A stretch of DNA of 23,021 nt from NCBI GenBank assembly GCA_003241475.1, contig QFQB01000031.1, positions 1-23,021 on the forward strand. The letters run 5' to 3'. The notes under the pieces were generated by a model, which did no database searches, had not been told where the DNA came from, and worked only from the letters and a program-made list of their open reading frames with translations. This document shows, in pieces, positions 7,990 through 14,393 of this stretch (position 1 is the first letter of the stretch; each line of letters opens with the position of its first letter). This DNA comes from Micavibrio aeruginosavorus. Lineage in GTDB: Bacteria > Pseudomonadota > Alphaproteobacteria > Micavibrionales > Micavibrionaceae. The position numbers were made by a program, and so were the translations under genes.

Positions 7990-8150
7990 TGGATTTAAAG
8001 GAGCTATGCGATAAACCACAAGAGAATGGTTTTACTAAAATTTTCACTTGCGATAAATGCGGGTCAAAACTTTACTGTGATCCGAATTTTGACCCTCCCG
8101 CTTGTATGATTTGTTTCCCTGAAATGTGGAATGGAGAACCAATTAAATGA
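7989..8150 (+). CDS. Tiny zinc-ribbon protein (53 aa)
   Basis: This very short frame opens at ATG 7989, which overlaps the previous TGA, and closes with a TGA overlapping the next ATG at 8147. The protein begins MDLKELCDKPQ and contains FTCDKCGSKLYC followed by PACMICFPEMW. These are two CxxC knuckles about 17 residues apart, a classic minimal zinc ribbon. AAGGAG at 8000-8005 lies inside the gene, so the start relies on coupling to the upstream gene. The cysteine spacing and the perfect start/stop overlaps on both sides support it as real. Its partner is unknown; proteins of this size in phages often act by binding a host enzyme. Confidence 0.6.
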   Translation: MDLKELCDKPQENGFTKIFTCDKCGSKLYCDPNFDPPACMICFPEMWNGEPIK

Positions 8151-8398
8151 AAGGCATTTATGATGATACGAACGTAGTCAATCTGCCTGTTATAACTACT
8201 TTGGATATAGAGCCGAAGAGAATGCTTGCCGCGGCAATGAAGTCTGATCTTGATAGTCTCGTCATGATTGGTTTCACACAAGATGGGGAATTTTATTTTG
8301 CCTCCAACAGAGGAGATGCTGGCACTGTCATGTACTTGATGGAAACCGCTAAGCACAGACTTCTTGAAATTTGTCGAGAAATGGGAGTTAGGGAATGA
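8147..8398 (+). CDS. Conserved small phage protein (83 aa)
   Basis: The start ATG 8147 has GGAG at a spacing of about ten bases and overlaps the preceding stop. The sequence has an alternating strand/helix pattern: NLPVITTLDIEPKRMLAAA, then SLVMIGFTQDGEFYFASN, then TVMYLMETAKHRLLEI. I associate this arrangement (EP.RML..A......V.IG...DGE.YFASS......L..L..AKH.LL) with a hypothetical protein found in many proteobacterial phages and prophages. It has no assigned function, and no cysteine cluster or membrane segment. The stop overlaps the next ATG. Confidence 0.65.
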   Translation: MKGIYDDTNVVNLPVITTLDIEPKRMLAAAMKSDLDSLVMIGFTQDGEFYFASNRGDAGTVMYLMETAKHRLLEICREMGVRE

Positions 8399-8793
8399 CC
8401 GCCGAGAACGATAAGACAGACACAAAGCCGAAATTGGAATGGGACCGCATGACGATTTATCGGCGCAAAGATGGGACAATCGGTGCGTGTCCCGAAGCAG
8501 AGCCTAACTTTATCTCTCTTCCGAATATTTCAGATGCAGATTTGTTCGTCCGGCGCGCCGCATTGGCCATTCCCGCCTTTGGCAAATCAGAATACGATGC
8601 AGTATGTGCAGACCTAGACAGAGCACATAAAACGCTAAACGAGTACGCCAATCTTCCCGCGATCGAGGGGCTTGAGGATGCCTTGGACCACGAAAAAAAA
8701 CACAACGAAGTACACCGCCTTCACGAAGAGGTCATATTAAAAGCCGCGCGCGCCTACGCAGAGTTGGTGAAGGGCGGCATTACTCCTCGGTGA
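8395..8793 (+). CDS. Hypothetical phage protein, last of the plus-strand cluster
   Basis: ATG 8395 overlaps the previous TGA. The 132-residue product has a charged N-terminus and an apparent beta hairpin (MTIYRRKDGTIGACPE). A long helical, probably coiled-coil region follows (from about residue 60: SEYDAVCADLDRAHKTL, then GLEDALDHEKKHNEVHRLH, then a helix to the end). I recognise no family. The last 14 bases overlap the 3' end of a small gene on the other strand, so this is where the plus-strand cluster and the late operon collide. I see no bidirectional terminator between them. Confidence 0.6.
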   Translation: MTAENDKTDTKPKLEWDRMTIYRRKDGTIGACPEAEPNFISLPNISDADLFVRRAALAIPAFGKSEYDAVCADLDRAHKTLNEYANLPAIEGLEDALDHEKKHNEVHRLHEEVILKAARAYAELVKGGITPR

Positions 8794-8935
8794 TGACCAT
8801 GCCGACCGCTTGCGCGTTCCGATCGGCGCACTCCCCAACGATCTTTACGCCTATCGCCTCTCTTGTATCGGCCTCGATTTCGACATCGAAGTTGCTTCCT
8901 GTTTCATGGCTTTTTAGTGAGACTGTGGCTTTCAT
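8780..8935 (-). CDS. Small phage protein at the end of the late operon (51 aa)
   Basis: A 51-residue frame starts at ATG 8935 with an excellent AAGGAG ribosome-binding site that itself overlaps the stop of the SGNH tail gene upstream. The product (MKATVSLKSHETGSN..., ending AQAVGMVITEE) alternates polar and hydrophobic residues as in a small beta-sheet protein with one helix. It is acidic and has no membrane segment. I do not recognise it. Its place right after a tail-tip gene might suggest an assembly or accessory function, but nothing in the sequence proves that. The 3' end overlaps the last 14 bases of the opposing plus-strand gene. Confidence 0.6.
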   Translation of the reverse strand: MKATVSLKSHETGSNFDVEIEADTREAIGVKIVGECADRNAQAVGMVITEE

Positions 8936-8944
8936 GGCTTCTCC

Positions 8945-11191
8945 TTATGCAACATCCCATTTCCCGCAACGCAGGGGAAGGGCTTGGGGCGAGTTGTCTT
9001 TCAATAAATTCGCTAAATCGGTCACGCCGTAATTTTTGCCCCAGATATGGTGGAATTCTCCGGCACCAGTCGGCACTCCGGAGAGTTCTACAACAATGCT
9101 GTTTGCTGAAGGCGTCACGCTGACAGCCGTAAACATGGTGCTCCCTTGGAAAAACACAAAGCCTTGGGGATTGGCATTGGCCGCAAAGTCTGTTCCTCCG
9201 TCCTGAATGACGGGGCACGTAATTGTAGACCCGCTTCGCGTTGCGCCTGTGATCTCTGGGCCGAAGACAGACCCCGTGACCGTCTCCCCTGCATAATACG
9301 CCTCGACGCGGGCTTGCCGCACGGCGATGATCTCGCTGGCCGCAGATGTATGGTGCACGTTGTCACCCAAAGGAAGGTCATGGGATTCAACCCCGCGCAG
9401 GGCATAACCTTCGGCGATCAATTCAAGATCGACCTCGCGCACCATCTGGGTTGCCGTATCGGTGGTTGATCCGTCCCATGCCGTGCCTTCGAGCGATGTG
9501 GAAACGGGGATCATCATGATGATTTTAGCATCAGGATTGGCCGCGGTGATGGATTCGAAAATGAATTTCGTCGCATCTTTAAAGCTGGCGCGGAAGAGCG
9601 TGATGTAATCGGACTGTCCTTGGTTCCAGAATACGTTCTTTAAAGTCCCATTGGCGATGGCCGTATTATTTAGGAAATTCGTCCATGCAGGCCCGTATCC
9701 GCCTAGGCCGTTGGTCCAATAGTCAGAACCGTTTGCAGAGAGCATCTGGCTTCCCGACAATGCCCCATCCAGCAGGGTCGGTATCTGGTTTTTGTTCAAA
9801 GACCACCGCGCCAAGTAGTATTCATCGCGCCCGTAGGTGTAAACGTGTTCTGAGACTGACTGTCCAGCCATGGCGTTGCGAACGATGCTCTTCACGGCGG
9901 TAAACGCTTGACGTATATCCGCCCCGGCCAATTCGTTTCCTATGCCGTTCGCGCCGTTGCTATAAGGATGAAGCCCGTCGTCCGTTGTCCTGTAGGCCGT
10001 CCCGTTCATGAGATATTGGCGCTTGTTGGAAGGATTCAGGATGCTCGTTAATTCAACGTAAGCATCGATCTCGATTCCCACTCTGCCCTGCGCCCAAGAA
10101 TTGAACTGCTCGACCTTTCCGCCTGCGTCCCAATCGGAATTTATAACGGTTTGGTTGCTCGCAAAGCTGTCGGTGGAAGACGTATAGCAAAGCAATCCCG
10201 TTCTGATGATCTTGGAAATTCCCTTGGAGCGCATTTTGCCCCAGATATCCAAGCAACGGCTTTGGCAGGTCGCAAGAGAAGCTGAAGCGTTGATGATGTC
10301 GTTCGTCAACAGTTCATCCAGACCGGTATTCGCGTAAATGCACCATTCGGCCCATTTGTCGTTTGAACCGGTCATCGCGGAGGCGTACATGCTGGAAAGG
10401 GAAAAATTACAGCTTGGGAACGGATTTGCGAACGACCCATCATGCATTGCCCGCTGGAATATGCCTACGCCGTATAGACCGTTGTTTCCAGTGTTTAGAT
10501 TGTCATGGCTTCCCATGAGAATGCTGTCGCCGACGCCGAAATATACCTTCGTATCGGGGTCAACCGGACGACCCAAAAGGAACGGCGTGTGGACGCGGTT
10601 CGAACCCCCCGGGGTGGTTCCTGTGAAAGTAAACGCTCCTGTCGCATTGACGGCCGACGGTGTAGTAGACGCCGGAATATACCATTTTTGCTGTGACCCG
10701 GAAATTTGCGCTTCTAGGGGAAGGTGCGTCGGAAGCTTGCCGTCCGTAATGGGTACGTGGCCTCTGCCCTTAACATAGACTGTCGAATTGCGGTTGAATT
10801 TCGTAAGACCGAATGCAGAGGCTGAAACCTCATCCGAAATTATTTTGTTATCGCCATTGGCAATCAGTTTCGACGATGATCCGCCCCATGTCACAGGAAC
10901 GGCAACGCCATTGGCGATGATGGATATTTCATCATAGGTGAAATCATTGCCGGTATTGGCTTGGCCGGTGATCGTCATGTACCAGTTCATCGCGCCAAGG
11001 CAAAGCGTCTTCATATCCGCGCCGAGGATGTGCGGCATGTAAAAGGTAAAGCTCGTTCTATCAGTGATGGCGCCGCCGCCTGTGGAGCAATACCCTCGGT
11101 TCTGAACGGAAGCAAAGCGCATGGGGCTTGACGCAACTCCTCCAGCTGGATTGCCCGCGCCCAAACCTAAGCCGAAACCGAACCCCCTCAT
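8945..11191 (-). CDS. Tail protein with two SGNH-hydrolase-like domains
   Basis: This 748-residue protein starts with a flexible Gly-rich tip (MRGFGFGLGLGAG), common at the N-terminus of late tail proteins. Residues 1-210 look beta-rich and probably attach it to the virion. Residues about 216-445 form an SGNH (GDSL) hydrolase. Block I is FGVGDSILMG with Ser223, a block III-like element is LLTND (296-298), and block V is DDGLHPYSNG with Asp405 and His408. Residues about 450-635 look like a second, sialate-O-acetylesterase-like SGNH domain, with VFWNQGQSD (520-528) and DNVHHTS (Asp610, His613), though its serine is not clear. A beta-rich C-terminal domain of about 110 residues follows. Such enzymes on phage tails usually deacetylate host surface polysaccharide. 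The start overlaps the spanin stop (ATGA). The substrate is unknown. Confidence 0.75.
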   Translation of the reverse strand: MRGFGFGLGLGAGNPAGGVASSPMRFASVQNRGYCSTGGGAITDRTSFTFYMPHILGADMKTLCLGAMNWYMTITGQANTGNDFTYDEISIIANGVAVPVTWGGSSSKLIANGDNKIISDEVSASAFGLTKFNRNSTVYVKGRGHVPITDGKLPTHLPLEAQISGSQQKWYIPASTTPSAVNATGAFTFTGTTPGGSNRVHTPFLLGRPVDPDTKVYFGVGDSILMGSHDNLNTGNNGLYGVGIFQRAMHDGSFANPFPSCNFSLSSMYASAMTGSNDKWAEWCIYANTGLDELLTNDIINASASLATCQSRCLDIWGKMRSKGISKIIRTGLLCYTSSTDSFASNQTVINSDWDAGGKVEQFNSWAQGRVGIEIDAYVELTSILNPSNKRQYLMNGTAYRTTDDGLHPYSNGANGIGNELAGADIRQAFTAVKSIVRNAMAGQSVSEHVYTYGRDEYYLARWSLNKNQIPTLLDGALSGSQMLSANGSDYWTNGLGGYGPAWTNFLNNTAIANGTLKNVFWNQGQSDYITLFRASFKDATKFIFESITAANPDAKIIMMIPVSTSLEGTAWDGSTTDTATQMVREVDLELIAEGYALRGVESHDLPLGDNVHHTSAASEIIAVRQARVEAYYAGETVTGSVFGPEITGATRSGSTITCPVIQDGGTDFAANANPQGFVFFQGSTMFTAVSVTPSANSIVVELSGVPTGAGEFHHIWGKNYGVTDLANLLKDNSPQALPLRCGKWDVA

Positions 11192-11409
11192 TCGTTTGGT
11201 CCTTTCGTCAGGTTTTGGGCGATCCAGTCGGATGCGATGCTTTCACACGCAGGGCCATTAGAGCCGTCCTTGAATTCCTTAGCGGCAGAGAAGAGGAATT
11301 TGCTCGACGGGTCCGCCTTCGCGCTTGAGCTTGTCACGGCCTGCCCTGCACAGGCTGTCAACAATGTCGTCGCGATTGCGAGGACGGCCAGCGATAGCTT
11401 TTGCTTCAT
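11188..11409 (-). CDS. Outer-membrane spanin lipoprotein (Rz1-like)
   Basis: This 73-residue protein has a textbook lipoprotein signal: MKQKLSLAVLAIATTLLTAC, with lipobox L-T-A-C and Cys20 as the lipidated residue. The short mature part (53 residues) is Ser/Lys rich. The gene starts inside the preceding small membrane-protein gene in another frame and extends 91 bases past its end, which is the overlapping Rz/Rz1 layout. It also follows the holin and endopeptidase. O-spanins pair across the periplasm with the inner-membrane spanin and fuse the two membranes at the last step of lysis. AAGGA lies about ten bases before the ATG. The mature part is less proline-rich than lambda Rz1, so the assignment rests on lipobox, size and context. 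Confidence 0.7.
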   Translation of the reverse strand: MKQKLSLAVLAIATTLLTACAGQAVTSSSAKADPSSKFLFSAAKEFKDGSNGPACESIASDWIAQNLTKGPNE

Positions 11410-11539
11410 GTTTCAATTCCTTTACGACTGCGTTTGATTGTTTTGCTTGGCAGGACCCCTGCCCCTTGAAGTATCCGGCCAAAAAAATTGCGCCGGTGAA
11501 GGCGCACATAAGTCCGAACATGATAAGCTTCTCTTTCAT
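11279..11539 (-). CDS. Inner-membrane spanin (Rz-like)
   Basis: The product is 86 residues. The start at 11539 was chosen because GGAGGAAATACCC precedes the ATG and it overlaps the endopeptidase stop; the frame is open further upstream inside that gene. A single N-terminal membrane helix (residues about 5-23, MFGLMCAFTGAIFLAGYF) is followed by a charged periplasmic segment (VVKELKHEAKAI, RNRDDIVDSLCRAG). This is the topology of an i-spanin, although at about 63 residues the periplasmic part is short compared with lambda Rz. The lipoprotein gene begins within it in a different frame. Two or more cysteines in the periplasmic part could form disulfide-linked dimers, as known for Rz. Confidence 0.65.
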   Translation of the reverse strand: MKEKLIMFGLMCAFTGAIFLAGYFKGQGSCQAKQSNAVVKELKHEAKAIAGRPRNRDDIVDSLCRAGRDKLKREGGPVEQIPLLCR

Positions 11540-12003
11540 GGGTATTTCCTCCGGTCTAACTCGATGTGCCCCCAATCGCGCACCTTCCATTCCCCGCCCC
11601 AGATGATCGGGATGCCGTATTTCAAACTGCACTGGTTGAAGGCGGCGGCGACGGGCGGGTAATAATTCTCGTCGAAGGTGATCTTCCCGTTCTTGTGGGC
11701 CGCGAAATCAATAGCGTGTCCTGTTAAGTGGCGGGATTTCAATATCCAGCTCACCCCAGACGCGACGTTTTTAACCTGCTCTTCTTCCGTCCGCATGCCG
11801 TCGATGACGGTGAACCCGCCTTTTGTTAAGTCATGGGCGCATTGAGTGACCGTAACGAGAGGAGGATGAACACCTACAAGGTTGAGATTTGATCGATCGC
11901 TAAGAGGGTAAAGGATTGCCGCCGTGACAAGCGCCGCAGATGTCGCGGCATAAGCCGGACGAATAAAAAGGCCCCGAAGGGCCTGTAATAGGTGTTTCAG
12001 CAT
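11536..12003 (-). CDS. Membrane-anchored M15 peptidoglycan endopeptidase (endolysin)
   Basis: This 155-residue enzyme has an M15-family (VanY/CwlK type) D,L- or D,D-peptidase domain at residues about 45-155. The zinc ligands are visible in SRHLTGHAID (His92, Asp99) and WGHIEL (His146), with the family's WGGEW just before. It would cut the peptide stems of peptidoglycan at lysis. Ahead of the domain is a hydrophobic stretch (residues about 17-34, AYAATSAALVTAAILYPL) rich in Ala, Ser and Thr. This resembles a signal-arrest-release anchor more than a cleaved signal, so the enzyme may be exported by the host Sec system and freed when the membrane depolarises. The start ATG overlaps the holin stop and follows AGGGG. 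Codons 7-13 encode a terminator-like hairpin. Confidence 0.8.
   Translation of the reverse strand: MLKHLLQALRGLFIRPAYAATSAALVTAAILYPLSDRSNLNLVGVHPPLVTVTQCAHDLTKGGFTVIDGMRTEEEQVKNVASGVSWILKSRHLTGHAIDFAAHKNGKITFDENYYPPVAAAFNQCSLKYGIPIIWGGEWKVRDWGHIELDRRKYP
11964..11984 (-). terminator. Intragenic terminator-like hairpin with UUCG loop
   Basis: On the minus strand, AGGCCC-TTCG-GGGCCT (11984-11969) forms a perfect six-base-pair stem closed by the exceptionally stable C(UUCG)G tetraloop. Four T residues follow directly (11968-11965), five counting the last base of the stem. This is the standard form of an intrinsic terminator for leftward transcription. On the plus strand no U-tract follows, so it is one-directional. 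It lies 20 bases inside the endopeptidase gene and would cut the late transcript between holin and endopeptidase unless antiterminated or unfolded by translation. Confidence 0.6.
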
Positions 12004-12248
12004 TATCTGCCCCTGCGGTCAAACAGGCCAATTAAATTGAACCAGTGGCGTTTTAATTCGGATAACGCTTTGGGCCAAATTACGACTATCTGCAAAATCA
12101 GATAAAACAGCGTTAGAAGCCCAATTATAAAATTCATATTGGATTCAACCCACGCGAATATTAAGGCGCCCGCCCCGCCAGTTTTTAAACTGGCATTCGT
12201 TAAACTTATATCAGCCATCTGCCCCCGCTCGATGAATTTTTCGCTCAT
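12003..12248 (-). CDS. Holin-like small membrane protein
   Basis: This 81-residue protein lies just upstream of the endopeptidase, with its stop overlapping that start. A strong hydrophobic segment lies at residues about 38-58 (MNFIIGLLTLFYLILQIVVIW). A weaker one precedes it at about 24-34 (GGAGALIFAWV). The tail is basic (KRHWFNLIGLFDRRGR). Size, topology and position fit a phage holin or pinholin, which triggers lysis by permeabilising or depolarising the inner membrane. ATG 12248 has AAGGA about nine bases upstream; Met11 is an alternative dual start of the kind known in holin genes. I see no family-specific motif. Confidence 0.65.
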   Translation of the reverse strand: MSEKFIERGQMADISLTNASLKTGGAGALIFAWVESNMNFIIGLLTLFYLILQIVVIWPKALSELKRHWFNLIGLFDRRGR

Positions 12249-12258
12249 TATTTTTCCT

Positions 12259-13584
12259 TTATCTGTAACAAATGACAGTTACGCTTCCGGCATCAAACGT
12301 ATTGGAGCCGGTGCGGGTCAATCTATACGTGGTAATAGGATTGGATAATGTTTTCGATCCGGCCATCATATTAATGCGCGCTGAGCCTATTTTATTAACG
12401 CCAGCGGCTATCCAGTTATTTCCTCCAGCATTTCTAAAGGTCGCTACGGATGTCATCGCTGTGGCCGCGGCGTTTCCGCTTGTTATAAAGCCTGTTGTTC
12501 CTGCTACTACATTCGTATCTGCTCCGGTAAGAGATGAGTATCCTGTGGCTGAGATACCTCCACTATCTCCTATCTGATGTAAGAAGTCATCCGTACCAGA
12601 CAATGATGTGTTGTTCTGAATCACATCAAAAGCCTTCGTTCCTGCAGGAATAGCGAAGTCAAAGTTCGTCCCCGAGGTTGTTGCTTGAGTCTCCTGCAGA
12701 ACGGTCCATGAGCGAACCAACCAATTATTTGAACCCAAGTCCTCGACCTCGAGAACATCGTTGGCGACGGTGGTGTAATCACGCCCTCCGGGAAGAGATA
12801 AAGAGGCGCTGTTTGTTAGTGTAAGCGCCCCAGTAAAGCGAAGACGATAGATAGTCCCCGTTCTTCCAGATGTGCCGAAAGATGTTATTCCGGTCGTGCC
12901 GGATATAATAATGTTGCTGGACCCTTGAGCCGCAAGCGACACTGTGGCCGCTGACGCCAAGGTGTTTTGAGCGCTTGTCTTGGATGACGGGTCATTCTGC
13001 AGTTCAAAGATATTGCTGGATGATTTGTATATCAAATCCAGCATGTCCCCTGTCTGGATCATTCCTGAAACGATGTCCTGACCATTGAATTTAATGGTCT
13101 TTACACCCTTGCTGTCGTAATTGAGCGTTACTGCTGAGGTGTTTGCCGCCGGCGCGCGATAGCGAACGCGCATGTTGTCCGAAAGGGCCTTTGTTTCCTG
13201 TGCTGGTGTAAACGTGTGGGCATTGGCCGTGCCGCCGGCCGTTCCCTCCGAGCATGATAGAAAGTTTCCGTTTTCGTCCTTTGAGACCGCCAGACCTGAA
13301 GGATAAATCAGGCGTACATTTTTTGTGCCGCCTCCCCAGTTAACAGCCGCGCCGCCATTTGAAGAAGATCGCGGATCGCGCGTGAGCGTGTCAGGTGTTC
13401 CGGCCATTATTGTACCGACCCCCGTTTCCCAATCTGTTCCGTTATCTATATGATAGGATACCTGCTTGCCTGAACCGACGCCGGATACAAAGGTTTGAAA
13501 CCCTGTCGGCGCTCCGGCAAGCGAAATAGGTCCGGTTCCTACAGTGTTCGTAGTCTCTAATACGCGGTCTGCGTATGAAATCAT
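12259..13584 (-). CDS. Tail fibre protein with conserved adaptor-type N-terminus
   Basis: This protein has 441 residues. The N-terminal 90 residues (DRVLETTNTVGTGPISLAGA, ...GTDWETGVGTI...TLTRDP.SSSNGG..VNWG.GTKNV) match a domain common at the front of fibre and minor tail proteins in phages of Alpha- and other Proteobacteria. The rest is rich in Ser, Thr, Gly and Asn with repeating beta-strand character, as in trimeric fibre shafts and receptor-binding heads. The last residues (TFDAGSVTVICYR) look like a strand closing a compact head domain. It follows the two distal-tail genes, and its start overlaps the preceding stop, so it is expected at the tail tip. The receptor is unknown. Confidence 0.7.
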   Translation of the reverse strand: MISYADRVLETTNTVGTGPISLAGAPTGFQTFVSGVGSGKQVSYHIDNGTDWETGVGTIMAGTPDTLTRDPRSSSNGGAAVNWGGGTKNVRLIYPSGLAVSKDENGNFLSCSEGTAGGTANAHTFTPAQETKALSDNMRVRYRAPAANTSAVTLNYDSKGVKTIKFNGQDIVSGMIQTGDMLDLIYKSSSNIFELQNDPSSKTSAQNTLASAATVSLAAQGSSNIIISGTTGITSFGTSGRTGTIYRLRFTGALTLTNSASLSLPGGRDYTTVANDVLEVEDLGSNNWLVRSWTVLQETQATTSGTNFDFAIPAGTKAFDVIQNNTSLSGTDDFLHQIGDSGGISATGYSSLTGADTNVVAGTTGFITSGNAAATAMTSVATFRNAGGNNWIAAGVNKIGSARINMMAGSKTLSNPITTYRLTRTGSNTFDAGSVTVICYR

Positions 13585-14393
13585 GCCGTTATCTCCTCAA
13601 TGCGGTAATTTTTCTGAAAAATTCTGAAGGCAGCGCTGATGGTCGGCGCCAGCGCCGTTAAGCGTCCGTAGATGGTGCGTTTCTGCAGGTAGGCCCCTGC
13701 GTCAGGGTCGGGAATTATGAGGACGTCGCCAGTCACTCCTTGCGAGTACTCTATGTCGAAAGAGTCCTCGCGCATTTCCGCCTCTGTGGCGAAATCTAGG
13801 TTTAGGTCGATATAGCGGCGCTTTGGGTTCTTTTTGGAAGAAACGCGGCCAGAAACCGTTACCGATACGCGGGAGGGGTCAACAATTCCTTCCTGCAGGT
13901 TGTAGCTCATGTTCGTGGCGGGCTGGAAAATCTTAGAGATATACAGACGCCCCGCATCGAAATACTCGGTATTCGGGTCATTGAAATCAATGCGCCAGAA
14001 TTCATAAGATTGTGGGGCCGCAAGAATGTGAATAAAATGGTTGGCAGGCATGGCCCCAACCTCGTCAGGAAGGGCATAGCCGACTTGGTGGGAACGCGCA
14101 GGCAAGTATCCGCTGTCATATGACGGCGATGCAGTAAGATTAGACTCTGTGTCGGCCGCACGGACGCGCGCGGAGCACTGGGAGGAGCCGTTGTGCCCCA
14201 AAACTGCTATAAGATCAAAACCGCCCTCGGGCATCTGGGCGATAATCCATGCATTCATGGAATCCAGAGACCGCCAAACTTGTTTTATCGCCATGTTTTG
14301 CAGATTTGATCCGGGCAGGCCCGAGGGAGATTCGGACGTACTTATGACCGCCTGATCCGAGAGGATCGGCGATGCAATGACCATGTTTTTCAT
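13581..14393 (-). CDS. Distal tail protein, discoidin-like beta-sandwich type
   Basis: This 270-residue protein begins at ATG 14393, immediately after the stop of the preceding tail gene. Its core contains KQVWRSLDSMNAWIIAQMPE followed by GFDLIAVLGHNGSSQCSARV, a pattern I associate with beta-sandwich (discoidin or carbohydrate-binding-like) tail proteins downstream of the tape measure in several siphoviruses. The C-terminal part (YIDLNLDFATEAEM onward) has alternating strands and may form the ring of the tail tip. It has no enzymatic motifs. Its location between the tape measure and the fibre supports a baseplate or tip role. Its precise equivalence to lambda gpM/L/K/I cannot be drawn from sequence alone. 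Confidence 0.6.
   Translation of the reverse strand: MKNMVIASPILSDQAVISTSESPSGLPGSNLQNMAIKQVWRSLDSMNAWIIAQMPEGGFDLIAVLGHNGSSQCSARVRAADTESNLTASPSYDSGYLPARSHQVGYALPDEVGAMPANHFIHILAAPQSYEFWRIDFNDPNTEYFDAGRLYISKIFQPATNMSYNLQEGIVDPSRVSVTVSGRVSSKKNPKRRYIDLNLDFATEAEMREDSFDIEYSQGVTGDVLIIPDPDAGAYLQKRTIYGRLTALAPTISAAFRIFQKNYRIEEITA

Noticed and set aside
8741..8770. GC-rich gccgcgcgcgcc next to a T-rich stretch as a terminator of the late operon
   Set aside because: The repeat is nearly self-complementary without room for a loop, so no proper stem-loop forms.
11540..11632. Longer inner-spanin start at 11632
   Set aside because: It would be inside the endopeptidase gene and lack a membrane signal; ATG 11539 has a strong GGAGG site and overlaps the endopeptidase stop.
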